This document shows positions 1 through 9,007 of a stretch of DNA of 60,838 nucleotides, piece after piece. The notes below the pieces were generated by a model that was not told the DNA's origin, ran no database searches, and saw only the letters and a list, made by a program, of their open reading frames with translations. Both the position numbers and the translations under genes were made by a program. Each line of letters starts with the position of its first letter. Position 1 is the first letter of the stretch. The DNA lies in the NCBI GenBank assembly GCA_025934835.1, contig JAICWL010000007.1, forward strand, positions 1 through 60,838. Direction: 5' to 3'. This stretch comes from Fimbriimonadaceae bacterium (lineage in GTDB: Bacteria; Armatimonadota; Fimbriimonadia; Fimbriimonadales; Fimbriimonadaceae).

Positions 1-4
1 GAGC

Positions 5-1012
5 TTGGTGTATGGCACGTTCGGCGACGTCACTTTTTGGGCGCTGCGCAAGATGAAGCCGGGCGGCGCAAGGCAGCTTGCCCTCATCGCTTTCGGGCCG
101 ATCTCGTTCATCTTGATGATGGCAATCTGGGCCGCGCTGCTGATCGTCGCAGTCGCGCTGGTTCTTTGGGGGCTCGCCGTACCGCTGACCACGGTGGACC
201 CGAGCAACGGCCTCGGGCCGTATTTTTACTATAGCGGCGTCACGTTCTTCACGCTGGGGTTCGGCGATATCGTGCCGATGAGCTCGGTTGGCAGGATGCT
301 CGCGGTGATCGAAGCGGGCATGGGATTCGGATTCCTCGCGATCGTAATCAGCTACGTCCCCGTGCTCTACAACGCCTTTTCCCGGCGAGAGATCGGCCTC
401 GAGCTGCTAGACAGCAAGGCGGGATCGGACCCCACAGCAGGCGAGCTTCTGCGGCGACATGCCGAGGCCGGGTGCATGCGCATGCTGACGACGCTCTTGA
501 AGGAGTGGGAAAGGTGGAGTGGCGAGTTGCTCGAGGCGTATCTCTCGTACCCCGTGCTCGCGTATTACCGCTCTCAGCACGACCATCAGTCGTGGCTGCG
601 CTCTATGACGGCGATCTTGGACGCGTGCGCAATCATCGAAGGGGGATTCGAAGGTTCGCCGGATTGGGAGCGCGAGTTGCAATTTCAAGCAAAGGCGACG
701 TTTGCGATGGCTAGGCACGTACTCGTGGACCTCGCCTACGTGCTGGACCTCCCGCCGGACGACTTGGAGAACGACCGCTGCGACTCCGAAACGCTTTCGA
801 CGATTGCGCGCCAACTCGCGGCCGCCGGCGTCACTTTGGATACTTCGCAGCGTGCCCTCGATGCCATCCACGCCGCTCGGCGGCTCTACGAGCCGTACTC
901 CTTGGGCCTCGGCAGAGGGCTTATCATCGAGCTGCCGGAGTGGATACCGGCCGAGCGCACTCCGGACAACTGGCAAACCAGCGCCTGGGACGGCGACGAA
1001 AAGCACTTCTGA
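5..1012 (+). CDS. Two-TM potassium-channel-like protein (5' end probably cut by window)
   Basis: Membrane ion channel of the Ion_trans_2 type. A first hydrophobic segment lies near residues 27-60. A pore loop follows with the selectivity-filter-like motif TLGFGD (near residue 82), then a second membrane segment to about residue 125 and a roughly 200-residue soluble C-terminal region that I do not recognise. TLGFGD matches the T-x-G-[YF]-G-D filter of K+ channels, so potassium is the likely ion (inference). The only start available is a TTG four bases from the window edge, so the true start is probably upstream. It converges with the MlaE-like gene, leaving three bases between the stop codons. 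Confidence 0.75.
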   Translation: MVYGTFGDVTFWALRKMKPGGARQLALIAFGPISFILMMAIWAALLIVAVALVLWGLAVPLTTVDPSNGLGPYFYYSGVTFFTLGFGDIVPMSSVGRMLAVIEAGMGFGFLAIVISYVPVLYNAFSRREIGLELLDSKAGSDPTAGELLRRHAEAGCMRMLTTLLKEWERWSGELLEAYLSYPVLAYYRSQHDHQSWLRSMTAILDACAIIEGGFEGSPDWERELQFQAKATFAMARHVLVDLAYVLDLPPDDLENDRCDSETLSTIARQLAAAGVTLDTSQRALDAIHAARRLYEPYSLGLGRGLIIELPEWIPAERTPDNWQTSAWDGDEKHF

Positions 1013-1015
1013 TAC

Positions 1016-1795
1016 TCAATACATCACCCGCGCCAAGAGGAAGTTGGCGACGTAGATGAGCACCATCGAGATCACGACGGTATTCGTGGTCGCTCGGCCG
1101 ACACCGACCGCTCCGCCCTGGGTTCGCAGGCCCTGCTGGCAAGCCACTACGGCGACTATCAGGCCGAAAACCGGCGTCTTGAGCATTCCGAGCAGGAAGT
1201 CGGAAGGCTTTGCGAACTGCTGGAGCGACGAAAGGAAAAGCCCGCTCGAGACACCCTCCGAGCTTGCGACGATCAGGCCGCCGACGACTCCGGACCACAT
1301 GCACACCAGCGCAAGCACCGGAAGCATCAGCACTCCGGCCACGACTCTTGGGATGACGAGGTAATTGGTGGGGTTCACGCTGAGCATCTTCAGCGCGTCG
1401 ATCTGCTCGGTGACGGCCATCGAGGCGATCTGCGCGGCCATGGCGGAGCCGCACCTGGCGGACACCATGATCCCGGCGATGACTGGCCCGATCTCACGGG
1501 TAACCGTCAGTCCGACGGTGGCGCCTACGAATCCCGTTGCGCCGTACTGGCTGAGGAAGGTAGCGAGATAAAGCGAGAGCACCGCGCCCGAGAAGAAACC
1601 GGTGAGCAGGACGATCGGCACCGAAGCGACGCCGATAAACGCCATCTGATTGACCGTCTCGGCGATCTCGAAGGGTGGCATGAAAAGCCGCCTGGCGGCA
1701 TCGAGCAAGATCAGCGCCGATTCGCCTACGAACGTCAGGAAGGCAAGCGGCGGCTCGAGAAGACCCCCGAACCGCCTTGCGCTTGCCTCGGCCAT
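1016..1795 (-). CDS. MlaE/TtgB-like ABC transporter permease
   Basis: Inner-membrane permease of the MlaE family (259 residues, the usual length), which moves phospholipids between the membranes of diderm bacteria together with an ATPase and an MCE-domain protein. Family features visible are an N-terminal amphipathic stretch, several hydrophobic segments, and the central region containing VTREIGPVIAGIMVSARCGS followed by the PRVVAGVLMLPVLAL segment. The start is ATG at 1795. The ATPase and MCE partners are not in the visible neighbourhood; they may be encoded elsewhere. Presence of the family suggests a diderm envelope. Confidence 0.88.
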   Translation of the reverse strand: MAEASARRFGGLLEPPLAFLTFVGESALILLDAARRLFMPPFEIAETVNQMAFIGVASVPIVLLTGFFSGAVLSLYLATFLSQYGATGFVGATVGLTVTREIGPVIAGIMVSARCGSAMAAQIASMAVTEQIDALKMLSVNPTNYLVIPRVVAGVLMLPVLALVCMWSGVVGGLIVASSEGVSSGLFLSSLQQFAKPSDFLLGMLKTPVFGLIVAVVACQQGLRTQGGAVGVGRATTNTVVISMVLIYVANFLLARVMY

Positions 1796-1823
1796 ATCGG
1801 CACATTATGCGCGTTGGCGCGAA

Positions 1824-2654
1824 TTACTGCTTGCGCCGACGGACCAGAGCCAGAAGCCCCAGCCCTAGCGCCGCGATCGAAGCGGGCTCGGGCACCGGCG
1901 CCGCGGTGATCGAAAGGTCATCGACGCCCATGCCTATATCGTTGCCGATATCGTTCACGTCCACCCATCGAATCCAAAGGTCGGACCCCGCGTGCCAGGG
2001 AGTCGCGAGGGAGAGCGTGCCAGTGATCGCCACACGATTCGCGGCGGCATTGCCATTGAGGCTCGTGGCGCTGGTACCGAATACGGGTGACACCACGTCG
2101 AATGCTGTAGCAGTCGTGAAGTTCGGGTCGGCGTGGTAGCCCGAGACGCCGCCACTCGTCTGCGTGTCCGCACCGATCGTCGTGGAGGTCAGGCTGTATG
2201 AAAAGTGAAGCACCTGGGCGACGGGATTGGTATTGCCGCCGTCCCTCCACTCTTCGCCCGTGTACGCGATATCGACGGAATCGATGTCCCCTCCGGTGTT
2301 GTTCGTGAGCCTGACGCCGTAGGCCGAGTTCTCCACGGAGCCGGAGCCGATCGAGCCGAGCGCACGCTCTGCCGAACCGACTGTACCGAAGGAGTAAACG
2401 GCGCCGGCGTTGCTAGTTCCGTCGCCGGCGTTATATTGATCGGCCAGCACTCCGTTCACGTCGTCGACGCGGCGCATGTACCAACCGGCCAAGGTCGAAT
2501 TGTCCGTCCAGGCGTTTGCCGTTCCTGAGCTTGCAAGGCTGTCGAAGTTCTGGGAATAGGCGCCTGTGAAAGCTACCTGCGCCTGGGCTGCACCGGCGAC
2601 CGCGAGCAAGGCCAGTGCCAAAATCGAGCTGCGAAGTATCATGTTCCTCTCCAA
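1824..2654 (-). CDS. PEP-CTERM sorting-domain exported protein
   Basis: Secreted protein of 276 residues with unknown specific function. It has a signal peptide (MILRSSILALALLAVAGAAQA) and ends with the PEP-CTERM tripartite signal: PVPEPAS, a hydrophobic helix and the basic tail RRRKQ. Such proteins are processed by exosortase and usually end up at the surface or in exopolysaccharide. The middle is rich in Gly, Ser, Thr and Asn and looks like a beta-sandwich. The ATG at 2642 or the in-frame one at 2654 could start it; GGAGAGG lies just upstream of 2642. No exosortase gene is in this window. The gene lies 28 bases upstream of the MlaE-like gene on the same strand. Confidence 0.85.
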   Translation of the reverse strand: MERNMILRSSILALALLAVAGAAQAQVAFTGAYSQNFDSLASSGTANAWTDNSTLAGWYMRRVDDVNGVLADQYNAGDGTSNAGAVYSFGTVGSAERALGSIGSGSVENSAYGVRLTNNTGGDIDSVDIAYTGEEWRDGGNTNPVAQVLHFSYSLTSTTIGADTQTSGGVSGYHADPNFTTATAFDVVSPVFGTSATSLNGNAAANRVAITGTLSLATPWHAGSDLWIRWVDVNDIGNDIGMGVDDLSITAAPVPEPASIAALGLGLLALVRRRKQ

Positions 2655-2662
2655 ATAAAGGC

Positions 2663-2678
2663 GTGCTCACTCGAGCAC
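2663..2678. promoter_or_regulatory. Perfect inverted repeat upstream of PEP-CTERM gene
   Basis: GTGCTC-N4-GAGCAC lies about 10-20 bases upstream of the start of the PEP-CTERM gene at 2654 and just before its ribosome-binding site. It could be an operator or a small leader hairpin. There is no direct evidence for either. Confidence 0.3.
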
Positions 2679-2786
2679 CACCTTCATGCTGAAGCAGTTT
2701 CGTTAAGAAATGCCAGCATATGCGCGGGGACCCGGTAAATATGCTTGGAATGGTCGATCGGGCGCCTCGGGTGAATTTCAGCGCCG

Positions 2787-3800
2787 TCATTTATGCCGGA
2801 GCATTTTCAGTACCGCGGCATCGAGAACTTCGTCATCGTCGCTCGGAAGGCGCCTCAAGCAGCCGGCGACATACGCTTCGAGCACGGCGGGATGGATGTA
2901 GCATTTTCGGCATACCGTCGGTGTGTTTCCGAGCCGCTCGGCAACCCGCTTGACGATCTCCGAGCTTCTGCGCTTGGCATCCGCCTTGCTTGTCGGCGGA
3001 TCTTGTTTCGCGCACTCGCCGTACGCCAGCACCGTGGCGGCCCACGTCCGAAAATCTTTCGCGGTGAAGTCCTTGCCAGAAATCTCGCGGAGATATTCGT
3101 TCACGTCGTGCGAGGTCACGGAGTTTTGGCACGAGTCGTCGTCGCAGTATTGAAATAGGTCCTGGCCGGGCAGATCCTGTAGCTTTGCCACCACTCGGGC
3201 GAGCCTGGGGTCGGACAGCGTGATGCGGTGCCTGACGCCGCTTTTTCCGGTGAAATCGAACAGCAGCCGCTCCCCCTTTACTTTGACGTGCCTGTTTCGG
3301 AGCGTCGTAAGCCCGTAAGAATGGTTCTGCCGCGCGTACTCTTCGTTGCCGACCCGGATGAGGCTCGCTTCGAGCAGGTGCACCACGGTAGCCAGCACCT
3401 TTTCCCGGGGAAGGCCGCGGCGTCGAAGGTCACGGTCCAGGCGCGCGTGGATTCTCGGAAGCGCCTGGCCAAATTCGAGCACGTTTTCGAATTTGTGCTC
3501 GTCACGAACCTGGCGAAAATCCGGGTGATATCGATACTGCTTGCGGCCCTTGGCGTCGCGGCCCGTAGCCTGCAGGTGGCCTCGGGGATCGAGGCAGACC
3601 CAAACATCGCAGTACGCGGGCGGGATTGCCAAACTCCGAATCCGAGTCAGCACCTGGTCGTCGTCGATCTTGTTTCCGCTCGGGTCGAGGTACTCGAAGT
3701 CGTCGCCCACGGGCCGCCGAGTGATGCCCGGTTGCCGGTCGGACGCGTACACGAGCCCCGCTTCTCGGACCGATTCGACGATCGGGGCGCACGTGTTCAT
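2787..3800 (-). CDS. DNA topoisomerase IB (poxvirus-like)
   Basis: Relaxes supercoiled DNA through a 3'-phosphotyrosine intermediate. The 337-residue protein has the bacterial TopIB layout: an N-terminal domain (residues 1-90, with DPSGNKI and RDAKGRKQYRYH) and a catalytic domain. Visible catalytic elements are Arg in IRVGNEEYA, Lys in FTGKSG, Arg in KDFRTWAA and the nucleophile Tyr (about residue 301) in NTPTVCRKCYIHP. All the expected residues are present. It starts at ATG 3800. It is monocistronic in appearance, downstream of the respiratory operon and on the same strand. Confidence 0.95.
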   Translation of the reverse strand: MNTCAPIVESVREAGLVYASDRQPGITRRPVGDDFEYLDPSGNKIDDDQVLTRIRSLAIPPAYCDVWVCLDPRGHLQATGRDAKGRKQYRYHPDFRQVRDEHKFENVLEFGQALPRIHARLDRDLRRRGLPREKVLATVVHLLEASLIRVGNEEYARQNHSYGLTTLRNRHVKVKGERLLFDFTGKSGVRHRITLSDPRLARVVAKLQDLPGQDLFQYCDDDSCQNSVTSHDVNEYLREISGKDFTAKDFRTWAATVLAYGECAKQDPPTSKADAKRRSSEIVKRVAERLGNTPTVCRKCYIHPAVLEAYVAGCLRRLPSDDDEVLDAAVLKMLRHK

Positions 3801-3836
3801 ATCCGAGGACTGAGACTCGGGACAAGCGCCTTGCGT

Positions 3837-4859
3837 TCACCCTGCGTAGGGGGTTTCGCCGAGCGACTCGGCCTGATTTAGGGCTACCAGCTTGCGCTTT
3901 TCCAGCGGTGAGATGTCCTGATGCTCGCCGAAATCGAATCCAAGCTCGCGCATGAGCTTCGCCAGATCATCGTGGTGCAGCTTCGACTGATAGGCCTCGC
4001 CGGAACGGATGCAGATCGCCTTTGTTCCCTTCGCCCCTTCCTCCTTGTAATAGGCCACGCCGAGCTGCGCCGGCCTCTGGACGATGTGGAACAGCTTGCC
4101 AAACGGCAGGTACAGCAGCAGGAGAACCACGGTAAATGCGTGCAGGAGCGACAGGAACGAGAAGCTTTGACCACCCATCAGGCGGTAGCTGGCCGTGAGC
4201 ATCAGGCCGGTGACGGCCACGGAGAAGAGCAGAAACAGCGGCACCATGTCGGATGCGAGCGTCTGAACGGCCTGGGCGCCCCGGTCGAACATCCTCCGGT
4301 GCATTGCGATGGCCACACCGACGAGCACCAGCACTGCGCTGATGTTCAGGCCGTTGAAAATCAGGAATCCGAGAAAGCTTCCGGGCTCGAACGCGAATTG
4401 GCGCACGCCCATGACCTCGACGACGTAGTTCGCGCCCTCGTGGCCGAACTGCACCCAGCCCCAGCTCAGGGGAATCGTGATGAGGAACGCCGCGATGCAC
4501 CCCCAAGCCAGGCACATGTGCGCGAGCCATCGGGTCCGGCTTCGGTGCTCGATGAACCTCTGGAACATGATGTTGTCGACGGTCAACGGAACGAGCCGGG
4601 CCACGTTTTTGGCCAGCGCCGCCGGACGAAGGAACAGCTTCCAAGTGGTCTTGAAGTAGTGCCAGGTCGGGGGCCGCTGCACCCACATCGCGTACCTGTA
4701 GACCGCGGCAAACGCCGCGAACACGGTCGCCGCGGCATAGGCGGCAAGTGGCGTATCGAAGCGGCTGAGACCTCCGGACCCGAAGTAGATCGCCGCGACC
4801 ACGAGCAGCGAGGCCGCGAGGCCGGAAGCGAAGGCTATGGTCTCAGAGCGAGAGATCAC
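3837..4859 (-). CDS. Heme-b membrane subunit, NarI/DsrM-like
   Basis: Integral membrane protein of 340 residues that probably carries b hemes and passes electrons to or from quinone. It has about six hydrophobic segments and histidines inside them (WLAHMCLAWG near residue 113; LLHAFT and KLFHIVQRP near 240-265), as in NarI/DsrM/HdrE proteins. The C-terminal 75 residues are soluble. I chose the GTG at 4859 because it overlaps the stop of the upstream transporter gene as GTGA; a longer reading to 5150 would run through that gene. It is the last gene of the nnrS-ferredoxin-Rieske operon. The catalytic subunit it would serve is not visible here. Confidence 0.7.
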   Translation of the reverse strand: MISRSETIAFASGLAASLLVVAAIYFGSGGLSRFDTPLAAYAAATVFAAFAAVYRYAMWVQRPPTWHYFKTTWKLFLRPAALAKNVARLVPLTVDNIMFQRFIEHRSRTRWLAHMCLAWGCIAAFLITIPLSWGWVQFGHEGANYVVEVMGVRQFAFEPGSFLGFLIFNGLNISAVLVLVGVAIAMHRRMFDRGAQAVQTLASDMVPLFLLFSVAVTGLMLTASYRLMGGQSFSFLSLLHAFTVVLLLLYLPFGKLFHIVQRPAQLGVAYYKEEGAKGTKAICIRSGEAYQSKLHHDDLAKLMRELGFDFGEHQDISPLEKRKLVALNQAESLGETPYAG

Positions 4860-5908
4860 GCGGGCTCGCCTCCTCGCAGCGCTGACGCCGGGTTCGGCGC
4901 CATGAGTATCCGATATGAAGTGGAAAGCATTCCTGAGAACACGAGGACCCAAGCCAGGCAAGCGACCGGCAGCACGCCGGCTGCGATCGGCTCGATAAAG
5001 GGCAACTTGAACTGTGCGGCCGCGGAGTATGTTGCGAACGAATACATGCCGAGCGGGAACACGATGCTCCAAAGCTGGGGCTCGTAGGTCAAGGGTACGC
5101 GCTTGACTCCATGACGCCAAACTCCCAAGACGATCAGAAGCGGAATCCAAGCGGAGGCGACGATCCAGAAGAACAGAGCGAATGCCTGTAGGACGGGAAA
5201 GGCGTTGACGTTAAACCCCCAGGCGCCTGAGTGCCGGTTCAGTTCGGCGCCCGCGAGGCAGGATATCGCCGCGGCGCCCATCATAATCCAGTAGGGTGGC
5301 GCCAGGTCGGCGGCCTCCACCTTCGTGAGAATCAGCCGCGAAACGACGAGCGAGATGAGCAGCACGTAAGTCGCTCCGCCGATCATGAAGAGCCCCGCCG
5401 AAATGAAGAGCGGAATGCGGTCGCTGAGGAGCGCGGCCAGGATAGACAACGACTGCGTAGCCACGACGATGACCATCCATGCGCCGTTCACGCTGCGCTC
5501 GGCGGCCGGCTTTTCCGCGGAAACGATGACCACCGTCGCGAACGCGTAAACGAGAACGACCCAGAGCGCCATCCCGAATAGGAACAGACCGTACGCCAAG
5601 CCGCTCGCCTGGAACACGCGGTTCGCCACCGCGCCGAGCACCGCGGTCGCGGCGATGGCGGTGAAGTATCCGGCGCCTTTGGCGAAAGAACGAAAGTCGG
5701 CCCACAGCGCCGTGGGAAACCGCACTGCCCGGTACAGGGTCAGAGCCCACAGCTTTACATAGCCGAGCGCGGCGAGCACGAATAGCACTTTGGCCGCCAT
5801 TACAAAGCCGTAGGCGTTCAGACCCGAGGCCACGATGCCGGTCGCCATGACGTACGCGAAGTAGCCCGGGAACAGAGTGCGGGCTGCCTCGGCGAACTTA
5901 GCGCCCAT
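4856..5908 (-). CDS. TDT-family transporter (TehA/SLAC1-like)
   Basis: Membrane protein of 350 residues with about ten hydrophobic segments. The start FPGYFAYVMATGIVASGL is typical of the tellurite-resistance/dicarboxylate transporter (TDT) family, whose members move anions or C4-dicarboxylates. The substrate cannot be told from sequence. It starts at ATG 5908, inside the last 11 bases of the preceding small membrane protein gene, and its TGA overlaps the GTG of the next gene. Translational coupling on both sides puts it firmly in the redox operon, which is unusual company for a transporter. It could export an anion such as nitrite, but that is speculation. Confidence 0.8.
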   Translation of the reverse strand: MGAKFAEAARTLFPGYFAYVMATGIVASGLNAYGFVMAAKVLFVLAALGYVKLWALTLYRAVRFPTALWADFRSFAKGAGYFTAIAATAVLGAVANRVFQASGLAYGLFLFGMALWVVLVYAFATVVIVSAEKPAAERSVNGAWMVIVVATQSLSILAALLSDRIPLFISAGLFMIGGATYVLLISLVVSRLILTKVEAADLAPPYWIMMGAAAISCLAGAELNRHSGAWGFNVNAFPVLQAFALFFWIVASAWIPLLIVLGVWRHGVKRVPLTYEPQLWSIVFPLGMYSFATYSAAAQFKLPFIEPIAAGVLPVACLAWVLVFSGMLSTSYRILMAPNPASALRGGEPA

Positions 5909-6131
5909 GGTCCATCCTCTCCACTCCGACGAGCATCCAAGTATTGATTGCCAGGCATACGAGGCTTACAATCGCGCCCGGTATGGCCATGCCGGTCTCG
6001 TGGGCCAGGATGCCCTCCAGCGCGGATACGAACAGCCAGAGCTGCAGCAAGACGAGCACAAGCTCGAAAAGGAGCAACGCGAGAAATACCGGCGACCGCT
6101 GCAGACGCCGATTGTGCTCGACCCGCTTCAT
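5898..6131 (-). CDS. Small two-helix membrane protein of redox operon
   Basis: A 77-residue protein I cannot assign to a named family. It has a basic N-terminus (MKRVEHNRRLQR), a long hydrophobic helix (residues 14-40) and a second one (48-70). Its ATG overlaps the TGA of the Rieske gene as ATGA, and its end overlaps the start of the TDT transporter by 11 bases. It was placed by this coupling and by its clean membrane-protein composition. It may be an accessory subunit of the predicted electron-transfer complex. Confidence 0.75.
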   Translation of the reverse strand: MKRVEHNRRLQRSPVFLALLLFELVLVLLQLWLFVSALEGILAHETGMAIPGAIVSLVCLAINTWMLVGVERMDHGR

Positions 6132-6610
6132 GCGTCCTGAACTCCCTTGGCGAAGATCTGGCTGCCGCGAACTTCGAGCAGGATGCGCGGCAGGGGCCTG
6201 GCGGGCGGACCCTGCAGTACATGCCCGTCGGAAAGAGCGAACGCTCCGTTGTGGCACGGGCAATACAGCCTTTGCCGGTCGAGCTGTACTTCGACGGGGC
6301 AGCTCAGGTGCGTGCATCGGCGGGAATATGCGATGAACTTGCCGGGTTCCGGCTGGATAAGCACGCAGATGTCGGTCGGGCGCGGGTACGAGAACTGATA
6401 CGAGCCGCCTACCGCCACGTCCGCCGTGCTCGCGATCAAGGCTTCCTGAAATGCAATCTCGGCCCTGCCGCGCGACCAGCCTGCGAGAGCGACCGAGCCA
6501 ACGGCGAGTCCCCCGCTCGCGACCGTCATGAATTTGAAGAATTCGCGGCGCGAGACATACTGGTCGTCGCTCCAATCGATCGGAAAGTCGCTCTTCAGAC
6601 GTTCATCCAT
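6128..6610 (-). CDS. Tat-exported Rieske [2Fe-2S] protein
   Basis: Electron-transfer protein of 160 residues. The N-terminus carries a twin-arginine motif (SRREFFKFM, residues 21-29) followed by a hydrophobic stretch, so the folded protein is probably exported or anchored on the outer face of the membrane. The Rieske ligands are complete: CTHLSC near residue 100 and CPCHNGAF near 118, a two-Cys plus two-His cluster. The start ATG directly abuts the TAG of the upstream ferredoxin gene. Together with the ferredoxin and heme-b subunit it suggests a quinone-linked electron-transfer chain. No cytochrome b of the bc1/b6f type is nearby. Confidence 0.92.
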   Translation of the reverse strand: MDERLKSDFPIDWSDDQYVSRREFFKFMTVASGGLAVGSVALAGWSRGRAEIAFQEALIASTADVAVGGSYQFSYPRPTDICVLIQPEPGKFIAYSRRCTHLSCPVEVQLDRQRLYCPCHNGAFALSDGHVLQGPPARPLPRILLEVRGSQIFAKGVQDA

Positions 6611-7207
6611 CTAAACCCTCGAGCTTTCCAGCAGATCCGTCTTGCGGATCAGCGTCCCCGTTTTCACTGCGAGCTTGTTTTGGCCGGCGGGCATCATGAT
6701 CGAGACTTTCGTCTTGATCGATCGCTTGCCGAACGTGAACTCGTTCACCGGCACCGCGCTACGCTGGGCTGCTATCTCCTCGGGCGTGCCGAAGAACAGC
6801 GCTCCCGACGGGCAGACGGCGGCGCACATCGGCTTGAGCCCGACCGAGGTGCGGTCGTAGCACATGTCGCACTTCATCATCTGGTCGATTCCCACGTTGT
6901 ACTTGGGCACTCCGAATGGGCAGGCGTAGACGCAGTTCGTGCAGCCGATGCACCGCGGCTTGAGAGAGCTTTGCACCACGCCGTCCGGTGTCCGTTTGAT
7001 GGCATCCGCGGGGCAGACCGCAGCGCAAGCGGGCTCCTCGCAATGCATGCAGATCACGGGTGTCGTCTGGACGGTCTCGCCTCGGTCGATCTGTTCGAGG
7101 TGGATCATGGAGTAGCCCGCGTGGGTTTCGCATTCGGAGCAGGCGGCGACGCAAGCGTTGCACCCGATGCACCGGCTGGGGTCGATATAAAACTGCTGCT
7201 CCGACAT
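6611..7207 (-). CDS. 4Fe-4S ferredoxin subunit, four clusters (DmsB/NrfC-like)
   Basis: Iron-sulfur electron-transfer subunit of 198 residues with four cysteine sets: [35 protein letters not shown] and CDMCY...CAAVCPSG. This is the layout of the beta subunits of membrane molybdoenzymes and NrfC/HybA proteins. The last 45 residues have no cysteines and form a specific extension. I start at ATG 7207 ([13 protein letters not shown]); a longer reading from 7276 would overlap the end of nnrS. A molybdopterin catalytic subunit would be expected but is not in the window. It sits between nnrS and the Rieske gene. Confidence 0.9.
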   Translation of the reverse strand: MSEQQFYIDPSRCIGCNACVAACSECETHAGYSMIHLEQIDRGETVQTTPVICMHCEEPACAAVCPADAIKRTPDGVVQSSLKPRCIGCTNCVYACPFGVPKYNVGIDQMMKCDMCYDRTSVGLKPMCAAVCPSGALFFGTPEEIAAQRSAVPVNEFTFGKRSIKTKVSIMMPAGQNKLAVKTGTLIRKTDLLESSRV

Positions 7208-7215
7208 TTTGGTTC

Positions 7216-8580
7216 CTAGTTTGCCGCCACTGCCAGATTGTGACGCAAGCTTATCATCAAGCTGCCCGCGTACCAAACCCAGATCCCTAATCCTATCAGC
7301 TCTATGAATCCCGTGGCGCCCATCGGCAAGAACGCTCCGTGGGCATAGTCGGTGTATGCCTCCAGCGCCACTCTGCCCGCGTTGCCGAGGTTCAACAGAA
7401 TGAATACGGACATCAGGGATTTTTGGGCGCTCGCCGGAATGTCGTTCATTTGCGAAATGACATGCGTGCCCACGCCGATGATCATTTGAGAAATGAATCC
7501 CACGGTGAGGGCGTGGCGAATCGCCCCGATATAAGCGTGCGAGAACGGCAGCCCGGTCGCGCGCAGATGGATCGGCTCCATCACCATCATCACCCCGGCT
7601 ATGATCAGCCAGCAGAATGCTGCCCTGATGAACTTATGGCTGGGGATTCGGGTGCGGAGAGGCTCGAACATGCGGGTCGAGCCGACGAGCATGGCAGCGG
7701 CAACCGCGATCGCGACGCCTCCGCCGAAATACAGGTTGGCCGATCCATGCGCCATCCCCGAGCGGAAATACACGATCCATCCGGCCATCCGGGCGACGAG
7801 CCCGACGTTCCAAAGCGCGGCGCCCCAGAGCGCCAGGCTCCTGTAAGGATCGCGCGCGCCGAAGCACGAATGCATCTTTGTGAGCGCGACGCCAAAAATC
7901 ATCATTGCGACGAAACCCAGGAACTGCGCGTCGCGGTAAGGCGGAAACATCTCGGCTACAAACGCCACTCGGCCGACTGGATCCTGCTGGTGAGCGAAAT
8001 AGAAGTAAAAGGGCTCCGCCGCGGCGACCACGAGCATCCATGCAAGCGATGTGAGGACCAGCCGTCCCTGCCAAGACAAGCCTTCACCGCTCCTATGTCT
8101 CGTGAGCTGCGTGTTCAAGACGAAGAGCAGCACAGCCAGGTACTGAAGCGCGCAGGAGAACACACCGACCGGAAGCCAAATGGCCGGGTTGCTTCCTACC
8201 AGCGGCTCCGCCGCAAATCGGAGCACGATTCCCAGGCCCATGGTTCCGAGCGAGCCATATGCCAGCCAGTGGAACAGCCGCAGCTTGGATTGGCTGGGCG
8301 CATGCTGCTGAAGCGCAAAGCCGATCACGAAGAAGCCCACCCAACCATAGAGCTGAGAATTCGCGTGCGCCAGCACGTACGGCAACCACACTTCGGACGC
8401 ATACGCGCCTTTGAGGGCGATTCCGAGCAGCGCGATAGCGCCCAAGGTGCATCCCGCCGTGAGCACCGTCGCCATTCCGGCGAGAAAGAACGGCTTGTAG
8501 ATTTCGACCGACGCTCGGGGATCGCGGTCGGGCGCCGGGGCAGAAACGATGCGGAGTGGAGTCAATTCGCGCTGAGCCAT
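7216..8580 (-). CDS. nnrS: NnrS family heme-copper membrane protein
   Basis: Polytopic membrane protein of 454 residues with about twelve hydrophobic segments. NnrS proteins bind heme and copper and protect cells from nitric oxide stress; they are usually controlled by NO-sensing Crp/Fnr regulators (established for the family). Family hallmarks include [14 protein letters not shown] and [29 protein letters not shown]. The start ATG 8580 was chosen over the much longer open frame to 8916 because the upstream part overlaps the divergent gene at 8689 and lacks membrane character. It is the first gene of the redox operon; a Crp/Fnr-type palindrome is centred 53 bases upstream. Confidence 0.9.
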   Translation of the reverse strand: MAQRELTPLRIVSAPAPDRDPRASVEIYKPFFLAGMATVLTAGCTLGAIALLGIALKGAYASEVWLPYVLAHANSQLYGWVGFFVIGFALQQHAPSQSKLRLFHWLAYGSLGTMGLGIVLRFAAEPLVGSNPAIWLPVGVFSCALQYLAVLLFVLNTQLTRHRSGEGLSWQGRLVLTSLAWMLVVAAAEPFYFYFAHQQDPVGRVAFVAEMFPPYRDAQFLGFVAMMIFGVALTKMHSCFGARDPYRSLALWGAALWNVGLVARMAGWIVYFRSGMAHGSANLYFGGGVAIAVAAAMLVGSTRMFEPLRTRIPSHKFIRAAFCWLIIAGVMMVMEPIHLRATGLPFSHAYIGAIRHALTVGFISQMIIGVGTHVISQMNDIPASAQKSLMSVFILLNLGNAGRVALEAYTDYAHGAFLPMGATGFIELIGLGIWVWYAGSLMISLRHNLAVAAN

Positions 8581-8625
8581 CTTTGTCCGTCTACCGAAAG
8601 GTTGGCCGACCAGCCGGACGGGCGC

Positions 8626-8641
8626 TATGACGCAGGTCATA
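8626..8641. promoter_or_regulatory. Crp/Fnr-type palindrome between divergent nnrS and CMD genes
   Basis: TATGAC-GCAG-GTCATA is a perfect 6+4+6 inverted repeat. It matches the TGA(C/T)-N4-(G/A)TCA core recognised by Fnr/Dnr/NnrR regulators. It lies almost midway between the starts of nnrS (8580) and the CMD-like gene (8689). A Crp/Fnr regulator is encoded one gene away (9008-9727). Confidence 0.6.
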
Positions 8642-8688
8642 CCGCGCGAAAAACCAAGTAGTAAGCTGGCGCCTGCGAGGACAACCCG

Positions 8689-9006
8689 ATGAGAAGATTG
8701 CCCGATCGATATACGTCGTTCATTCATGACTACCCGGCGGTCGGCGAGGCTTACCAGGCGCTCGGCGGCGCGGTATCCGAGTGCGGCCCTCTCGATAAGC
8801 GAACTCAGAGGCTCGTGAAGCTGAGCGCATGCATCGCAGCAGGCTTGGAGGGCGGCACGCACAGCGCGGTTCGCAAGGCTTTGGATGCAGGCTGCAAACC
8901 AGAAGAGCTCAGGCACTGCGCTCTCATGACCCTAACCACCATCGGGTTCCCGGCGATGATGAAGGGGTTTTCATGGGTGGAAGACGTGCTGAGCGACGCG
9001 GAGTGA
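8689..9006 (+). CDS. Carboxymuconolactone decarboxylase (AhpD-like) family protein
   Basis: Small all-helical protein of 105 residues of the CMD fold (consistent with the core KLSACIAAGLEGGTHSAVRKALDAGCKPEEL followed by ALMTLTTIGFP, shown here only as family resemblance). The AhpD CxxC pair is not conserved: only one cysteine sits at the usual site, so a peroxidase-coupled redox role is doubtful. Divergent from nnrS with a shared regulatory palindrome, so it is likely part of the same response. It starts at ATG 8689 and its stop is one base from the stop of the convergent Crp/Fnr gene. Confidence 0.8.
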   Translation: MRRLPDRYTSFIHDYPAVGEAYQALGGAVSECGPLDKRTQRLVKLSACIAAGLEGGTHSAVRKALDAGCKPEELRHCALMTLTTIGFPAMMKGFSWVEDVLSDAE

Positions 9007-9007
9007 C

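Noticed and set aside
3921-5087. Long plus-strand open frame opposite the TDT and heme-b genes
   Set aside because: It is antisense to two coupled membrane genes, with a low-complexity charged translation; such shadows are expected in GC-rich DNA.
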